Source of the DNA: JBDNFP01 sp041689775 | Lineage (GTDB): Bacteria; Bacteroidota; Bacteroidia; Cytophagales; Spirosomataceae | Length of the DNA stretch: 42,677 nt | Direction of reading: 5' to 3' | Assembly (NCBI GenBank): GCA_041689775.1 | Contig: JBDNFP010000460.1 | Span: forward strand, 1-42,677 | Part shown: piece by piece, positions 18,069 through 27,030 of the stretch | Layout: every line of letters starts with the position of its first letter | Position numbering within the stretch: the first letter of the stretch is position 1 | Notes under the pieces: generated by a model | Databases searched by the model: none | Seen by the model: the letters and a program-made list of their open reading frames with translations, nothing else | Told to the model about the DNA's origin: nothing | Program-made: the position numbers and the translations under genes

Positions 18069-18147
18069 TTAATGACCGTTAAAATTAACTATAATGATAT
18101 GATAACCAGTTATATAGAATAATACTAGCCTGCTTACTAACAGCAAC

Positions 18148-20511
18148 TTAAAACTTAAAATTCCAGGTTAGCGAGGGAATAATACTACCAAAGACCGTCA
18201 ACTGGTAGGACCGAAGGGAAGACCGGTAATTGGTAAAATATATGGAATAGGGATTTTTTCGGCCGTAAAAATTATAAAACGAAAACACCCACACGCTGTA
18301 CCGCGTCTGATCGGGCTTACGACGAGTGTCGTAGCTAAATGACATATCGAACCGATGATAGTCGGGCAGTCGGTCGGCGTTGCGGCGCGAGTAGTTAACT
18401 ACCGGTAGGTTATTGACCAGGTACTGACCATCCGGATAGGTGTTCGGCCGCCCGGTGGAGTAGGTAAAGTTAAAGGAGTAGGTCCAGCCCTTACCGAGGT
18501 TGTAGCCACCCGTGAGGTTTATCACGTGGGGACGGTCAAAAAGCGACGGGTACCACTCTCCCTGATTGATTGCCTCGCTGGCAAACGCAGTTTTTGCCTG
18601 CACCAAGGATCGGGAATAGGTATAGTTCATCGAACCCGTAAGTCGCCCCCGGTTTTTATTTGCCGAAAACTCAATTCCGTAGGACTTTCCCAAAGCCCGC
18701 AACAGGGCTGTTTCCAGGTATTGGTTGAGCAATAGTTCGGCTCCGTTGCGGTACTCCACCAGATTGCTAATGTCTTTGTAGTAGGCTTCCACCGAAGTCT
18801 CAATACTGTTGTCATCCCAGTTTCTGAACAAGCCCACGGCGTATTGATCAGACAGTTGGGGAGGGATGAAAGGATCACTCAGTTTCCAGAAATCAACCGG
18901 TGACATGGCCGTGGTATTGGATATCAGGTGCAAAAACTGCCGGGATCGATTGTAGCTCATTTTAAGTGATTGCCGATTGCCCAGCCCTATTTTGAGCGCG
19001 AGGCGTGGCTCCCAGCCTCCGTACTGCTGCACGGTGGAACCGGGTGCAAATAGTGTGGAATCAATCAGGGTTTCAGGACTGCTGGGTACCCCGGGCTCGT
19101 AGTTGTAACGGGTGTAGGGCCCTAAGGTACGGAACTGCACGTAGCGCAGGCCGGCGGTTAGTGTGAGGGTTTGGTTAATAATCCATTCTTCCTGAATATG
19201 AGCGCTCAGTTCGCTACCCAGCTCGGTTTCGATTTCCAGCGGACTGATACTCGATCCGGTGGAAATAGGAGTTAGTTTTCCCGGACTAATGCGGTAGTGA
19301 ATATAGCCACCGCCTACTTCCAGTTTGTGCTTGGGGGTGGGAGCGAAAATGAGCCCGACGTTGACTTCCCGTTGCCGGATGCGGGAGGTCAGGTTAAAAT
19401 CATAAAACTCTTTCGGGCTGTCAACCTGAAAGGTATAATTGCTTTGTAAAGCGGTTACCTCGGTAGAAAGTTTTTTGCTCAGAAAGGCATTCCACCGCAG
19501 GGTTGCGGTGCCGGTTTGCCAACCATACAGCGTATCGGCGGGGAACTTGAACCGATCGTAGCTGTGGTAGCCTGATAGTGACACCTTATGCTTCTCATTG
19601 GGCTGAAAAGTAAGCTTACCGTTAAGGTCGTTAAAGTTGGCTTTGTTTCCCTCGAATAAATCAGGGAGCAGGCCAATGATTACTCCGGGATAGGCTACCC
19701 TCGCCCCAGCCATGAGCGTAAGTTTTCGACCAACAAGCGGGCCGTCAACCACCAACCGGCTACTGATCGTGCCCACACCGCCTTGTATATTCCAATGGTC
19801 GCTATTACCGGTTTTGCTGTTCAGTACCAGGGCTGAGGAGAGGCGTCCCCCGTAGCGGGCGGGTATGTTTCCTTTATAGAGCGTGGCGTCTTGGGTAACA
19901 TCCGGATTCAGGTTCGAAAAAAAACCCAGTAAATGGGAGGTACTAAACAGTGGAGCCCCATCCAGTAATACCAGATTTTGATCAACTCTTCCTCCTCTTA
20001 CGTTGAAACCACCGGCCCCTTCACCCACGCTATTGATACCGGGTTGAAGCATCAAACCCCGGATAATATCCACTTCACCAAAAACGACCGGAATTTTTTT
20101 GAGAGCAGCTATATTAAGCCTTACAACGCTCATTTCGCTGCCTTGAACGTTTGCGTCGTCGCGCCGTCCGCTTACCCGTAGCTCGTCGAGGTCTTTCACC
20201 ACGGGCCTCACACTAATATTTAACGTAAAGTCGTCAATAAGCTCAATATCTCTAGTGACGTTGTAATGCCCCACGTGACTAAATCTGACGGTATAAGTAC
20301 CCAAGGGTAGCTCAAAAGAATATTCGCCTTTGTCGTTGGTGGTAGTGCCCTTATTGCTATCCATGAGCAACACCGAAACTCCCGCTAGTGGTTGCTCGGT
20401 CCATTCATCTACCACTACTCCCTTTAATCGGGCATTCGCCCAGGCAATACTTTGTACGCCGAGCAGAATGATGATGGTAAGGAAAAGGTTTCTGTAAAAG
20501 TGGTTAGTCAT
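18148..20511 (-). CDS. TonB-dependent receptor with N-terminal carboxypeptidase-like domain
   Basis: A 787-residue outer-membrane transporter. A signal peptide ending AWA is followed by a CarboxypepD_reg domain (residues 27-95, LKGVVVDEWTEQPLAGVSVLLMD), a plug (about 125-230: PVVFGEVDIIRGLMLQPGINSVGEGAGGFNVRGG and DQNLVLLDGAPLF) and a 22-strand-type barrel ending in WNFKF with a terminal aromatic residue. It imports a substrate with TonB energy. The DUF4249 gene downstream is its likely partner. The substrate cannot be read from the sequence; it is not a SusC of the usual SusC/SusD pair. Confidence 0.92.
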   Translation of the reverse strand: MTNHFYRNLFLTIIILLGVQSIAWANARLKGVVVDEWTEQPLAGVSVLLMDSNKGTTTNDKGEYSFELPLGTYTVRFSHVGHYNVTRDIELIDDFTLNISVRPVVKDLDELRVSGRRDDANVQGSEMSVVRLNIAALKKIPVVFGEVDIIRGLMLQPGINSVGEGAGGFNVRGGRVDQNLVLLDGAPLFSTSHLLGFFSNLNPDVTQDATLYKGNIPARYGGRLSSALVLNSKTGNSDHWNIQGGVGTISSRLVVDGPLVGRKLTLMAGARVAYPGVIIGLLPDLFEGNKANFNDLNGKLTFQPNEKHKVSLSGYHSYDRFKFPADTLYGWQTGTATLRWNAFLSKKLSTEVTALQSNYTFQVDSPKEFYDFNLTSRIRQREVNVGLIFAPTPKHKLEVGGGYIHYRISPGKLTPISTGSSISPLEIETELGSELSAHIQEEWIINQTLTLTAGLRYVQFRTLGPYTRYNYEPGVPSSPETLIDSTLFAPGSTVQQYGGWEPRLALKIGLGNRQSLKMSYNRSRQFLHLISNTTAMSPVDFWKLSDPFIPPQLSDQYAVGLFRNWDDNSIETSVEAYYKDISNLVEYRNGAELLLNQYLETALLRALGKSYGIEFSANKNRGRLTGSMNYTYSRSLVQAKTAFASEAINQGEWYPSLFDRPHVINLTGGYNLGKGWTYSFNFTYSTGRPNTYPDGQYLVNNLPVVNYSRRNADRLPDYHRFDMSFSYDTRRKPDQTRYSVWVFSFYNFYGRKNPYSIYFTNYRSSLRSYQLTVFGSIIPSLTWNFKF

Positions 20512-20659
20512 TACTTAGTTGATTCATCGTAGGCTTTAGGCATGTTACAGAGAAGGGGAGGTCTTGTATCCGCCGTCCAGTAGACCGGATGGCCGGTGGT
20601 AGGTGCTATACCACGAAGTTATCACCCCCTGCGTCAATTCCCAAAGTTCCTAACGTGTC

Positions 20660-21988
20660 CTATTCTTTTGCGAGGGCTTCTTTGTAAGTACTCAAGCAGC
20701 GTTCTCGGGCCATTTTATGATCCACGATGGGGGTAGGGTAGTCCAGACTGTTAAGTTCTGGTATCCATTTTTTAAGGTAGGTAAGCTGAGGGTCAAACTT
20801 CTTGGCCTGGGAGGTAGGATTAAAAATCCGGAAGTAAGGAGCAGCATCCGTACCCGAACCGGCGGCCCATTGCCACCCACCGTTGTTAGCGGCTAAGTCA
20901 AAATCCAGTAGTTTTTTTGCAAAATAGGCCTCTCCCCAGCGCCAGTCGATCAGGAGGTGTTTCACCAGAAAGCTGGCGGTGACCATGCGCACCCGGTTGT
21001 GCATAAAGCCCGTGGCGTTTAGCTCCCGCATGCCGGCGTCCACCATGGGATAGCCGGTAGTACCCTCACACCATTTTTTAAACTCGGCCTCATTATTCCG
21101 CCACTGAATACGATCATATTCGGGTCGGAAAGCTTTGTTGTTCCCCACGTGGGGGAAGTTCCAGAGTATCTGATGGTAGAAGTCCCGCCAGATCAGTTCG
21201 TTGAGCCAGGTGTCGCTGTGGTTGAGTCCTTGCTTCGCCAGTTTCCTTACGCTGACGGTACCAAAGCGTAGATGAACACTCAAACGGGAGGTACCCGGTA
21301 CGGCGGGGTAGTCGCGGGTATCGGCGTATTTTACCAGCAGCTCGTCACGTACCTTTTTGCCGGGGAATTCTTCCCCTGCGGGTTCAAAACCTATTTCTCC
21401 CAGCGTTGGTATGGGTAGTGGAGATGTGGAATAGAAATTTCCAGAGTAGTCTTCGGTAGGGTAGGGTTTCACGTAGTGGCCTGCTTTCTCAGAATTATGT
21501 AGTTTCTCCTTCCACTTGCGGCTGTACGGGGTAAAAACGGTGTAGGGAGTACCCTGCCCCGATAGGATTTCCTCTTTTTCAAAGATGACCTGATCTTTGT
21601 ACGTATGAAAATTAATCCCTTTTTCCTTCAATAGTCCGGCAATTTCGGCGTCACGCTCCCGGGCATAGGGCTCGTAATCCTGATTGGTATAGACCGCTTG
21701 AACGGTGTAGGTATTGGTTAGTTCTTCCCATATTTCGGCTGGAAACCCACACTTGACGAGTAAGGAAGCCCCCATGGAAGTCATTTGTTTCTGCATATCT
21801 CCTAGTGCCTGATGAATAAACTCCACCCGGCGATCCTGCTTATCTTCGAGTTTGTCAAGAATAGCGCGGTCAAAAATAAAGAGTGGAAGCACTGGCGTTC
21901 CTGATCGCAGCGCGTGGTACAGGCCAGCATTATCGTGAAGCCGCAAGTCGCGGCGGTGCCAAAAAAGGACTATTTTTTGTTTGGGCAT
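20660..21988 (-). CDS. phrB: Deoxyribodipyrimidine photolyase (CPD class I)
   Basis: Repairs UV-induced cyclobutane pyrimidine dimers using light and reduced FAD. The 442-residue protein starts VLFWHRRDLRLHDNAGLYHAL, the antenna-domain fold. The FAD domain shows TSRLSVHLRFGTVS, LNELIWRDFYHQILWNFP, TGYPMVDAGMRELNATGFMHNR, and DLAANNGGWQWAAGSGTDAAPYFR with FNPTSQAKKFDP. This set, with the conserved tryptophans, is a photolyase rather than a cryptochrome. It is single, 148 bases from the TonB receptor gene on the same strand. Confidence 0.95.
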   Translation of the reverse strand: MPKQKIVLFWHRRDLRLHDNAGLYHALRSGTPVLPLFIFDRAILDKLEDKQDRRVEFIHQALGDMQKQMTSMGASLLVKCGFPAEIWEELTNTYTVQAVYTNQDYEPYARERDAEIAGLLKEKGINFHTYKDQVIFEKEEILSGQGTPYTVFTPYSRKWKEKLHNSEKAGHYVKPYPTEDYSGNFYSTSPLPIPTLGEIGFEPAGEEFPGKKVRDELLVKYADTRDYPAVPGTSRLSVHLRFGTVSVRKLAKQGLNHSDTWLNELIWRDFYHQILWNFPHVGNNKAFRPEYDRIQWRNNEAEFKKWCEGTTGYPMVDAGMRELNATGFMHNRVRMVTASFLVKHLLIDWRWGEAYFAKKLLDFDLAANNGGWQWAAGSGTDAAPYFRIFNPTSQAKKFDPQLTYLKKWIPELNSLDYPTPIVDHKMARERCLSTYKEALAKE

Positions 21989-21998
21989 ACTATAAAGA

Positions 21999-22035
21999 AC
22001 GGGCTACGAAATACTTGAATGTATTCGTAACCCGT
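21999..22035 (-). terminator. Hairpin, probable terminator of the CBS-domain gene
   Basis: acgggctacgaaatac (21999-22014) pairs with gtattcgtaacccgt (22021-22035), leaving one bulge and one G-T pair. It lies between the CBS-domain gene and the photolyase gene on the minus strand. The following bases (tctttatag) are only weakly T-rich, so termination is likely but not clear. Confidence 0.5.
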
Positions 22036-22142
22036 CAGAGGAGGGATTGTTTGATGTGGTGCTACCCTTTCGCAGGTAGCGGTCCATGGGTGGATGAGTT
22101 GATAATGAAGCGTAGATGTGTGTGTAGAGTGTATGTAAAGTG

Positions 22143-22547
22143 CTAGTACTGGTCGAGCATGTACCTAATCAAATCGGTAGTAGTGACGATACCGGCTATT
22201 TTGCCATCCTCATTGACTACCGGAAGGGCATGAAACTCTTCTTTAGCAAAAATTTCGGTTACGTTCCGGATCGTTTGTGTTGCCTGAATAACCCGTGGTT
22301 TGTGCGTCATTACCTTAGAGATAGTGAGCATGGTCAGAATAGCTTCATCCGCTTCTTCTTATCCTTCAAAAAGAGAGCTGAAAGTAAGTCGGCTGATGTC
22401 GGTGCGGCTGATCATACCTACTACGTGGCCATTCTCGACAACTGGTACGTGCCGGATTTTTTTCTGGTTGATCAGGCCTACTACCTCCCTCAGGTCGTCT
22501 TGGGGTGATACGGTCATGATATGGGAAACTACTTCGCGGCGTTTCAT
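22143..22547 (-). pseudogene. Two-CBS-domain protein interrupted by one in-frame stop
   Basis: From the ATG at 22547 the frame reads MKRREVVSHIMTVSPQDDLREVVGLINQKKIRHVPVV (CBS 1) to LTFSSLFEG, then TAA at 22361-22359. It continues without any shift as EEADEAILTMLTISKVMTHKP and a second CBS domain (FAKEEFHALPVVNEDGKIAGIVTTTDLIRYMLDQY). Together this is 134 codons, the size of common stand-alone CBS-pair proteins that bind adenosyl ligands. The stop splits the pair between the two domains; CAA, GAA or AAA would restore it. It could be a true nonsense mutation, a sequencing error, or two separate half proteins. I favour the first two. A 48-residue upstream extension is not family-like and is left out. 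Confidence 0.8.
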
Positions 22548-22822
22548 AGAAAAGTTATAATTTAGAATTGTGAAGAAGTAATCTAAAAGTACTGGATCGA
22601 TACAAGATAAATCATGAGGATTGTCATACAGAAAATTGATCTTTAGGGTTAGGTAGGTAAAGACGGACATTTTCTCTTCGAATAGGGACATCTCTTCATT
22701 TCACAATCTCACTATTTTCTACTATAAAAATCATAAACAGCGATTGTACTTCACTAGATCATTGGTGACTTTCCGCATTTTGCCCTATATTCAACCCTTT
22801 AACCCAGCCCAACTCACTCTTT

Positions 22823-25294
22823 ATGCGAAAATACTCCTACACTCTACTAGCCGTTTTCTTGACGTGCTTGCACTCCTTTGCCCAAACGCCTGCCATCGAT
22901 ATGTTTACGAAGGATATGGAAAAGCAAGAGGGCTTTATGCCTTTTTACTGGGATGCCAAAAAAGGAAAAATCTGGCTCGAAATCAGCCGTCTCGATACTG
23001 AACTACTCTACTACCCCACGTTGGCGCAGGGCGTCGGCTCCAACGATATCGGTCTGGATCGGGGCCGTTTGGGCGCGGAGCATATTGTGAAATTTCAGCG
23101 GAGCGGTCCGAAGATATTGATGGTAGAGCCCAATTACATGTACCGTGCCCTGAGTAACGACCCTCTGGAAAAGAAAGCGGTGGAGGAATCCTTTGCCCGT
23201 TCGATTCACTGGGGATTTGAGGTAGCCGCCGAAAGCGATGGGAAAATATTGGTTGACCTTACTCCTTTCCTGATGCAGGATGCCGTAGGAGCGGTACAGG
23301 GTATCAGTCGTACCCATCAAGGTACTTTCCGGTTGGATGCATCCCGGTCGGCTATGTACTTGGATCGTACAAAAAACTTCCCCAGCAATACCGAATTCGA
23401 AACCATCATTACTCTTACCGGCGATAACCCCGGTGGATACCTGCGCTCGGTAGTGCCCACGGCCTCCGCCGTAACCATGCACCAACATCACTCGTTTGTG
23501 GAGCTTCCCGATACCAACTATCAGACCCGTAGCTTCGACCCACGCGCCGGAGTAAGTGGCATTGAGTTTTTCGACTATGCCTCGCCGGTGAGTGATCCCA
23601 TTATCAAACGTTATATTTTGCGGCATCGCCTGCAAAAGAAAGATACGACTGCGGTGATGAGCGAGGCGGTGGAGCCCATTATCTACTACATGGATCCCGG
23701 TGCTCCCGAGCCCATCCGCTCTGCTTTGATGGAAGGAGCCGCCTGGTGGAATCAAGCGTTTGAAGCGGCGGGTTATATCAACGCTTTTCAGGTAAAACTG
23801 TTACCACCCGATGCCGATCCGATGGACATCCGGTACAATTTGATTCAGTGGGTACACCGCTCCACCCGGGGGTGGTCGTACGGCGGCAGTGTCTCTGACC
23901 CCCGCACGGGTGAGATTCTGAAAGGTAAAGTAACGCTGGGTTCGCTGCGGGTACGTCAGGACTTCCTGATTGCGCAGGGATTGGTTGCCAAGTACGAAGA
24001 AGGTAAACCCGTTTCGGATGAGATGATGCAGCTTTCTTTGGCGCGTTTACGGCAGTTAGCGGCCCACGAAGTAGGGCATACGCTGGGTTTACCCCACAAC
24101 TACATCGCCAGCACCATCAACCGGGCTTCGGTGATGGACTACCCGCATCCGCACGCAGAAATTAAGAACGATACCACGCTCAATTTGTCTGATGCCTATG
24201 CCGTTGGAATCGGCGAGTGGGACAAAATCGCGATTAACTACGCGTACCGGGAATATCCGGAAGGAGCCAATGAAAAAGATTCTCTGACCAAAATTATTGC
24301 CGAATATCTCAAAACTGGACAGGCTTTTCTGACCGATCAGGATGCCCGGCCCGCCGGTAGCTCGCACTCCAAAACCCACCTGTGGGATGGCGGTAAAAAT
24401 GCCGTGGACGAACTGGATCGGGTACTGAAAGTACGTAAGATCGCACTGAGCCAATTCTCGGCCAGCAAAATTCCGGTAGGAATGCCCATTGCTACCTTGC
24501 AAGAGGTACTAGTGCCCATGTATTTGTTTCATCGCTATCAGGTAGAAGCGGCCGCCAAAGTGGTAGGCGGGCTCGACTATACCTACGCGGTACGGGGAGA
24601 CGGGCAGATAGCCGTGGCACCCGTGGATGGTGGTGAGCAACGCCGAGCCCTACGGTCGGTACTTGCGGCGATGCGGCCCGATGTATTGGCCTTGCCCCGT
24701 TCTATTATTGCGCTTTTACCTCCCCGGCCGTTTGGTTACGATGGTAATCCGCGCGAGCTATTCTCGGGTCGTACCGGTCTTACCTTTGATCCGTTGGCTC
24801 CGGCCGAAGCCGCTACTGCTTTGACATTGGGCTTTGTGCTGCATCCGCAGCGCGCCAGCCGCTTGGAAGCACAACGGGCGTTGGATACCTCCCTGCCCGG
24901 CTTGGGCGAAGTGATTGATGCGATCATTGACGATACTTGGAAAAACAAAACGATCAATCGCGAGAGCTATCAGGCGGCCATTCGTCGCCAAACCGAAGGC
25001 ATGATCGTGCAGCAACTCATCGAACTGGCTTCCTCAGAAGACGCCTCCCCGGCGGCTCGTTCGATGGCCATGTTTAAGCTGAGTGATTTAAAAAGCTATA
25101 TCGATCAGAAGCAGTACAGTGTAGACGAGCAGCACCGCGCTCACTACTTTTTTACCCTGAAACGAATTGAGCTATTCGAAAAAGGAGATATGGAAGGCTT
25201 GGCGGCTACCAAGCTCAATAATGCTCCCGATGGCTCACCGATTGATCCCGGTCAGGACTGGTTGGAGCCGATTTGTGGGTGGGAGTTGAATTGA
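22823..25294 (+). CDS. Zinc-dependent metalloprotease with DUF5117 and DUF5118 domains
   Basis: An 823-residue secreted protein. A signal peptide (SYTLLAVFLTCLHSFAQ) precedes regions of the DUF5118/DUF5117 type (EKQEGFMPFYWDAKKGKIWLEI, LLYYPTLAQGVGSNDIGLDRG). The metzincin-like active site is HEVGHTLGLPH, with ligands H415, H419 and H425 and catalytic E416, followed by SVMDYPHP as the Met-turn. A helical C-terminal domain (DUF4953-like region) follows. The protein is probably exported to the periplasm or cell surface. Its substrate is not known. The gene is single. Confidence 0.9.
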   Translation: MRKYSYTLLAVFLTCLHSFAQTPAIDMFTKDMEKQEGFMPFYWDAKKGKIWLEISRLDTELLYYPTLAQGVGSNDIGLDRGRLGAEHIVKFQRSGPKILMVEPNYMYRALSNDPLEKKAVEESFARSIHWGFEVAAESDGKILVDLTPFLMQDAVGAVQGISRTHQGTFRLDASRSAMYLDRTKNFPSNTEFETIITLTGDNPGGYLRSVVPTASAVTMHQHHSFVELPDTNYQTRSFDPRAGVSGIEFFDYASPVSDPIIKRYILRHRLQKKDTTAVMSEAVEPIIYYMDPGAPEPIRSALMEGAAWWNQAFEAAGYINAFQVKLLPPDADPMDIRYNLIQWVHRSTRGWSYGGSVSDPRTGEILKGKVTLGSLRVRQDFLIAQGLVAKYEEGKPVSDEMMQLSLARLRQLAAHEVGHTLGLPHNYIASTINRASVMDYPHPHAEIKNDTTLNLSDAYAVGIGEWDKIAINYAYREYPEGANEKDSLTKIIAEYLKTGQAFLTDQDARPAGSSHSKTHLWDGGKNAVDELDRVLKVRKIALSQFSASKIPVGMPIATLQEVLVPMYLFHRYQVEAAAKVVGGLDYTYAVRGDGQIAVAPVDGGEQRRALRSVLAAMRPDVLALPRSIIALLPPRPFGYDGNPRELFSGRTGLTFDPLAPAEAATALTLGFVLHPQRASRLEAQRALDTSLPGLGEVIDAIIDDTWKNKTINRESYQAAIRRQTEGMIVQQLIELASSEDASPAARSMAMFKLSDLKSYIDQKQYSVDEQHRAHYFFTLKRIELFEKGDMEGLAATKLNNAPDGSPIDPGQDWLEPICGWELN

Positions 25295-25306
25295 GTCTTA
25301 GTTTTT

Positions 25307-25379
25307 AACCGCAGAGTACGCAGAGAACGCTAAGATTTCTCTGCGTACTTTGCGTAAAAACCCAGCGTATTCTGCGGTT
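25307..25379. repeat. Nested inverted repeat after the metalloprotease gene
   Basis: An inner perfect 13-bp stem (25315-25327 agtacgcagagaa with 25337-25349) lies inside an outer stem (25307-25321 aaccgcagagtacgc with 25365-25379, 14 of 15 pairs). The two overlap, so they form alternative hairpins. It follows the metalloprotease stop by 13 bases and may be a terminator or an extragenic repeat element. Confidence 0.7.
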
Positions 25380-25496
25380 ATATATTTCTAAAAATATCTT
25401 TTAAGGATATTTTAATCTGAATTTAACCGACCATTAATAAGGCGGTGCGTGATTTGAACCGTCAAAGTCATTGGGCGGTATTCGTAAATTGATACC

Positions 25497-26873
25497 ATGA
25501 GAAAATTTCTTTGGATAGTAGGTGTAATGGCCTTTCCGGCCCTTGCTCAGGAAAAGAAGAAAGAAGATCCCAATACCCGTAATGACCTGCGGTATAATTT
25601 AAATGAATCGGGCACCCACTATTTCAAAGCCACCTTTTTGAATCAAACGTGGCTGCGTCTTAATACTAGTAACCCTGGTACTACCGGGTTGGGTGATCCG
25701 GCTCCGCAGACCTTTGATATCGGACTTCGCCGAACGCGTATTCAGATGTTTGGGCAGATTACTGACCGGGTATTTATTTATACCCAATTCGGGATGAATA
25801 ACTTTAACAAGAACAATGGCTTTCCAGCGTATAATACCAATGGTACCCCTAGCAATCGTAAGATCGCAGCGTTTTTTCACGACGCCCTGGGTGAGTACGA
25901 AGTATACCGGAAGGGTAGCGTATTCGTTCGCTTTGGCGGTGGGCTCACCATTGTGGGTGGCTTATCCCGGTTTTCGCAGCCTAGTATCGGTACCATCATG
26001 ACCATGGATGTACCCGTTTTTGCGCAGGCGACAGTTGACCAGAACGATCAGTTTAGCCGGAAGCTAAGTTTTTATAGCCGTGGACAGGTGGGTAGAGTCA
26101 ACTACCGGGTGGATATAAGTGATCCTTTCCCGATCGAAACATTTGGAGGTACTCCCCCGGCCTTGGGTGCCAACTCGGTGTTTGCGCAGCGTCGTCACAA
26201 GAAGCAGTTTCAGGGAATGCTAATTTACAATATTTTTGATACCGAAGATAACACTACCCCCGGCTACATGACCGGCACCTATCTGGGGAAACGCAAAGTG
26301 TTGAATCTGGAAGTCGGACTTATTTCGCAGAAAAACGCTACTTGGCAAAAGAGCGGCGCCGATACAGTGTACAATGCTATGGCTTTATGGTCGGTAGCAG
26401 CCTACCTGGATATGCCCATTAATAAAGAAAAGGGTACGGCGATATCCTCCTATCTGGGTTATTTTAGCACGGATTACGGTAAAGGGTACCTGCGCTACAA
26501 TGGCCTGATGAATCCGGCTACGGGCACTACCCAACCTTTACCGGGCGTTGAGGGCACCCAAGGGAACGCCTACCCGATGTTTGGTACTGGCTCGGTTGTA
26601 TACGCCCAGTTGGGTTATAAACTACTCGATAATCTGCTCGGTCAGGGTACGTTGCAGCCCTATGTCTCGGTGCAGCATGCTGCCTACGACCGCTTGGAGA
26701 AAGACATGAATTTACTAAATGTAGGCATGAACTGGCTCATGAAAGGGCATACCGCTAAGCTGAGCCTCAACTACGAAAACCGGCCCATTTACAAAGCCGC
26801 TACTACCACCAATATGCTTACCACCAATGGGCGACGGGGTGCCTTGATTATGCAGTACCAGATCTCCATTTAA
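25497..26873 (+). CDS. Outer-membrane porin-like beta-barrel protein
   Basis: A 458-residue protein with a signal peptide (MRKFLWIVGVMAFPALAQ). The rest is built of short alternating beta strands with aromatic girdles, for example THYFKATFLNQTWLRLNT, GLRRTRIQMFGQITDRVFIYTQFGMNNFN and GHTAKLSLNYENRPIY, ending in LIMQYQISI. It resembles Bacteroidota porins of the phosphate-selective (OprO/OprP-like) superfamily, though less clearly than the next gene. A hairpin terminator follows. Confidence 0.75.
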   Translation: MRKFLWIVGVMAFPALAQEKKKEDPNTRNDLRYNLNESGTHYFKATFLNQTWLRLNTSNPGTTGLGDPAPQTFDIGLRRTRIQMFGQITDRVFIYTQFGMNNFNKNNGFPAYNTNGTPSNRKIAAFFHDALGEYEVYRKGSVFVRFGGGLTIVGGLSRFSQPSIGTIMTMDVPVFAQATVDQNDQFSRKLSFYSRGQVGRVNYRVDISDPFPIETFGGTPPALGANSVFAQRRHKKQFQGMLIYNIFDTEDNTTPGYMTGTYLGKRKVLNLEVGLISQKNATWQKSGADTVYNAMALWSVAAYLDMPINKEKGTAISSYLGYFSTDYGKGYLRYNGLMNPATGTTQPLPGVEGTQGNAYPMFGTGSVVYAQLGYKLLDNLLGQGTLQPYVSVQHAAYDRLEKDMNLLNVGMNWLMKGHTAKLSLNYENRPIYKAATTTNMLTTNGRRGALIMQYQISI

Positions 26874-26901
26874 CGATATTCGATTAGAAGTTTAGTAATG
26901 T

Positions 26902-26936
26902 AAAAAGCGCTGGGGATATTCCTCGGCGCTTTTTTA
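26902..26936 (+). terminator. Rho-independent terminator of the first porin-like gene
   Basis: aaaaagcgc (26902-26910) pairs with gcgcttttt (26926-26934), with further weak pairs in the loop, followed by T residues. It lies 28 bases after the stop codon. Confidence 0.85.
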
Positions 26937-27030
26937 GGTTATATAGGGTGCAAAAATCGTTCGGTTGCGGGGTATAAAAGACTCAGGTAGTAGCTTTGTC
27001 TACCTAAGTACCTGACACCTCTATACCTTC

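Noticed and set aside
23003..23755. Long minus-strand frame (250 codons) opposite the metalloprotease gene
   Set aside because: It lies fully antisense to a well-supported gene, has no recognisable domain or signal, and is low in typical composition. It is a frame shadow.
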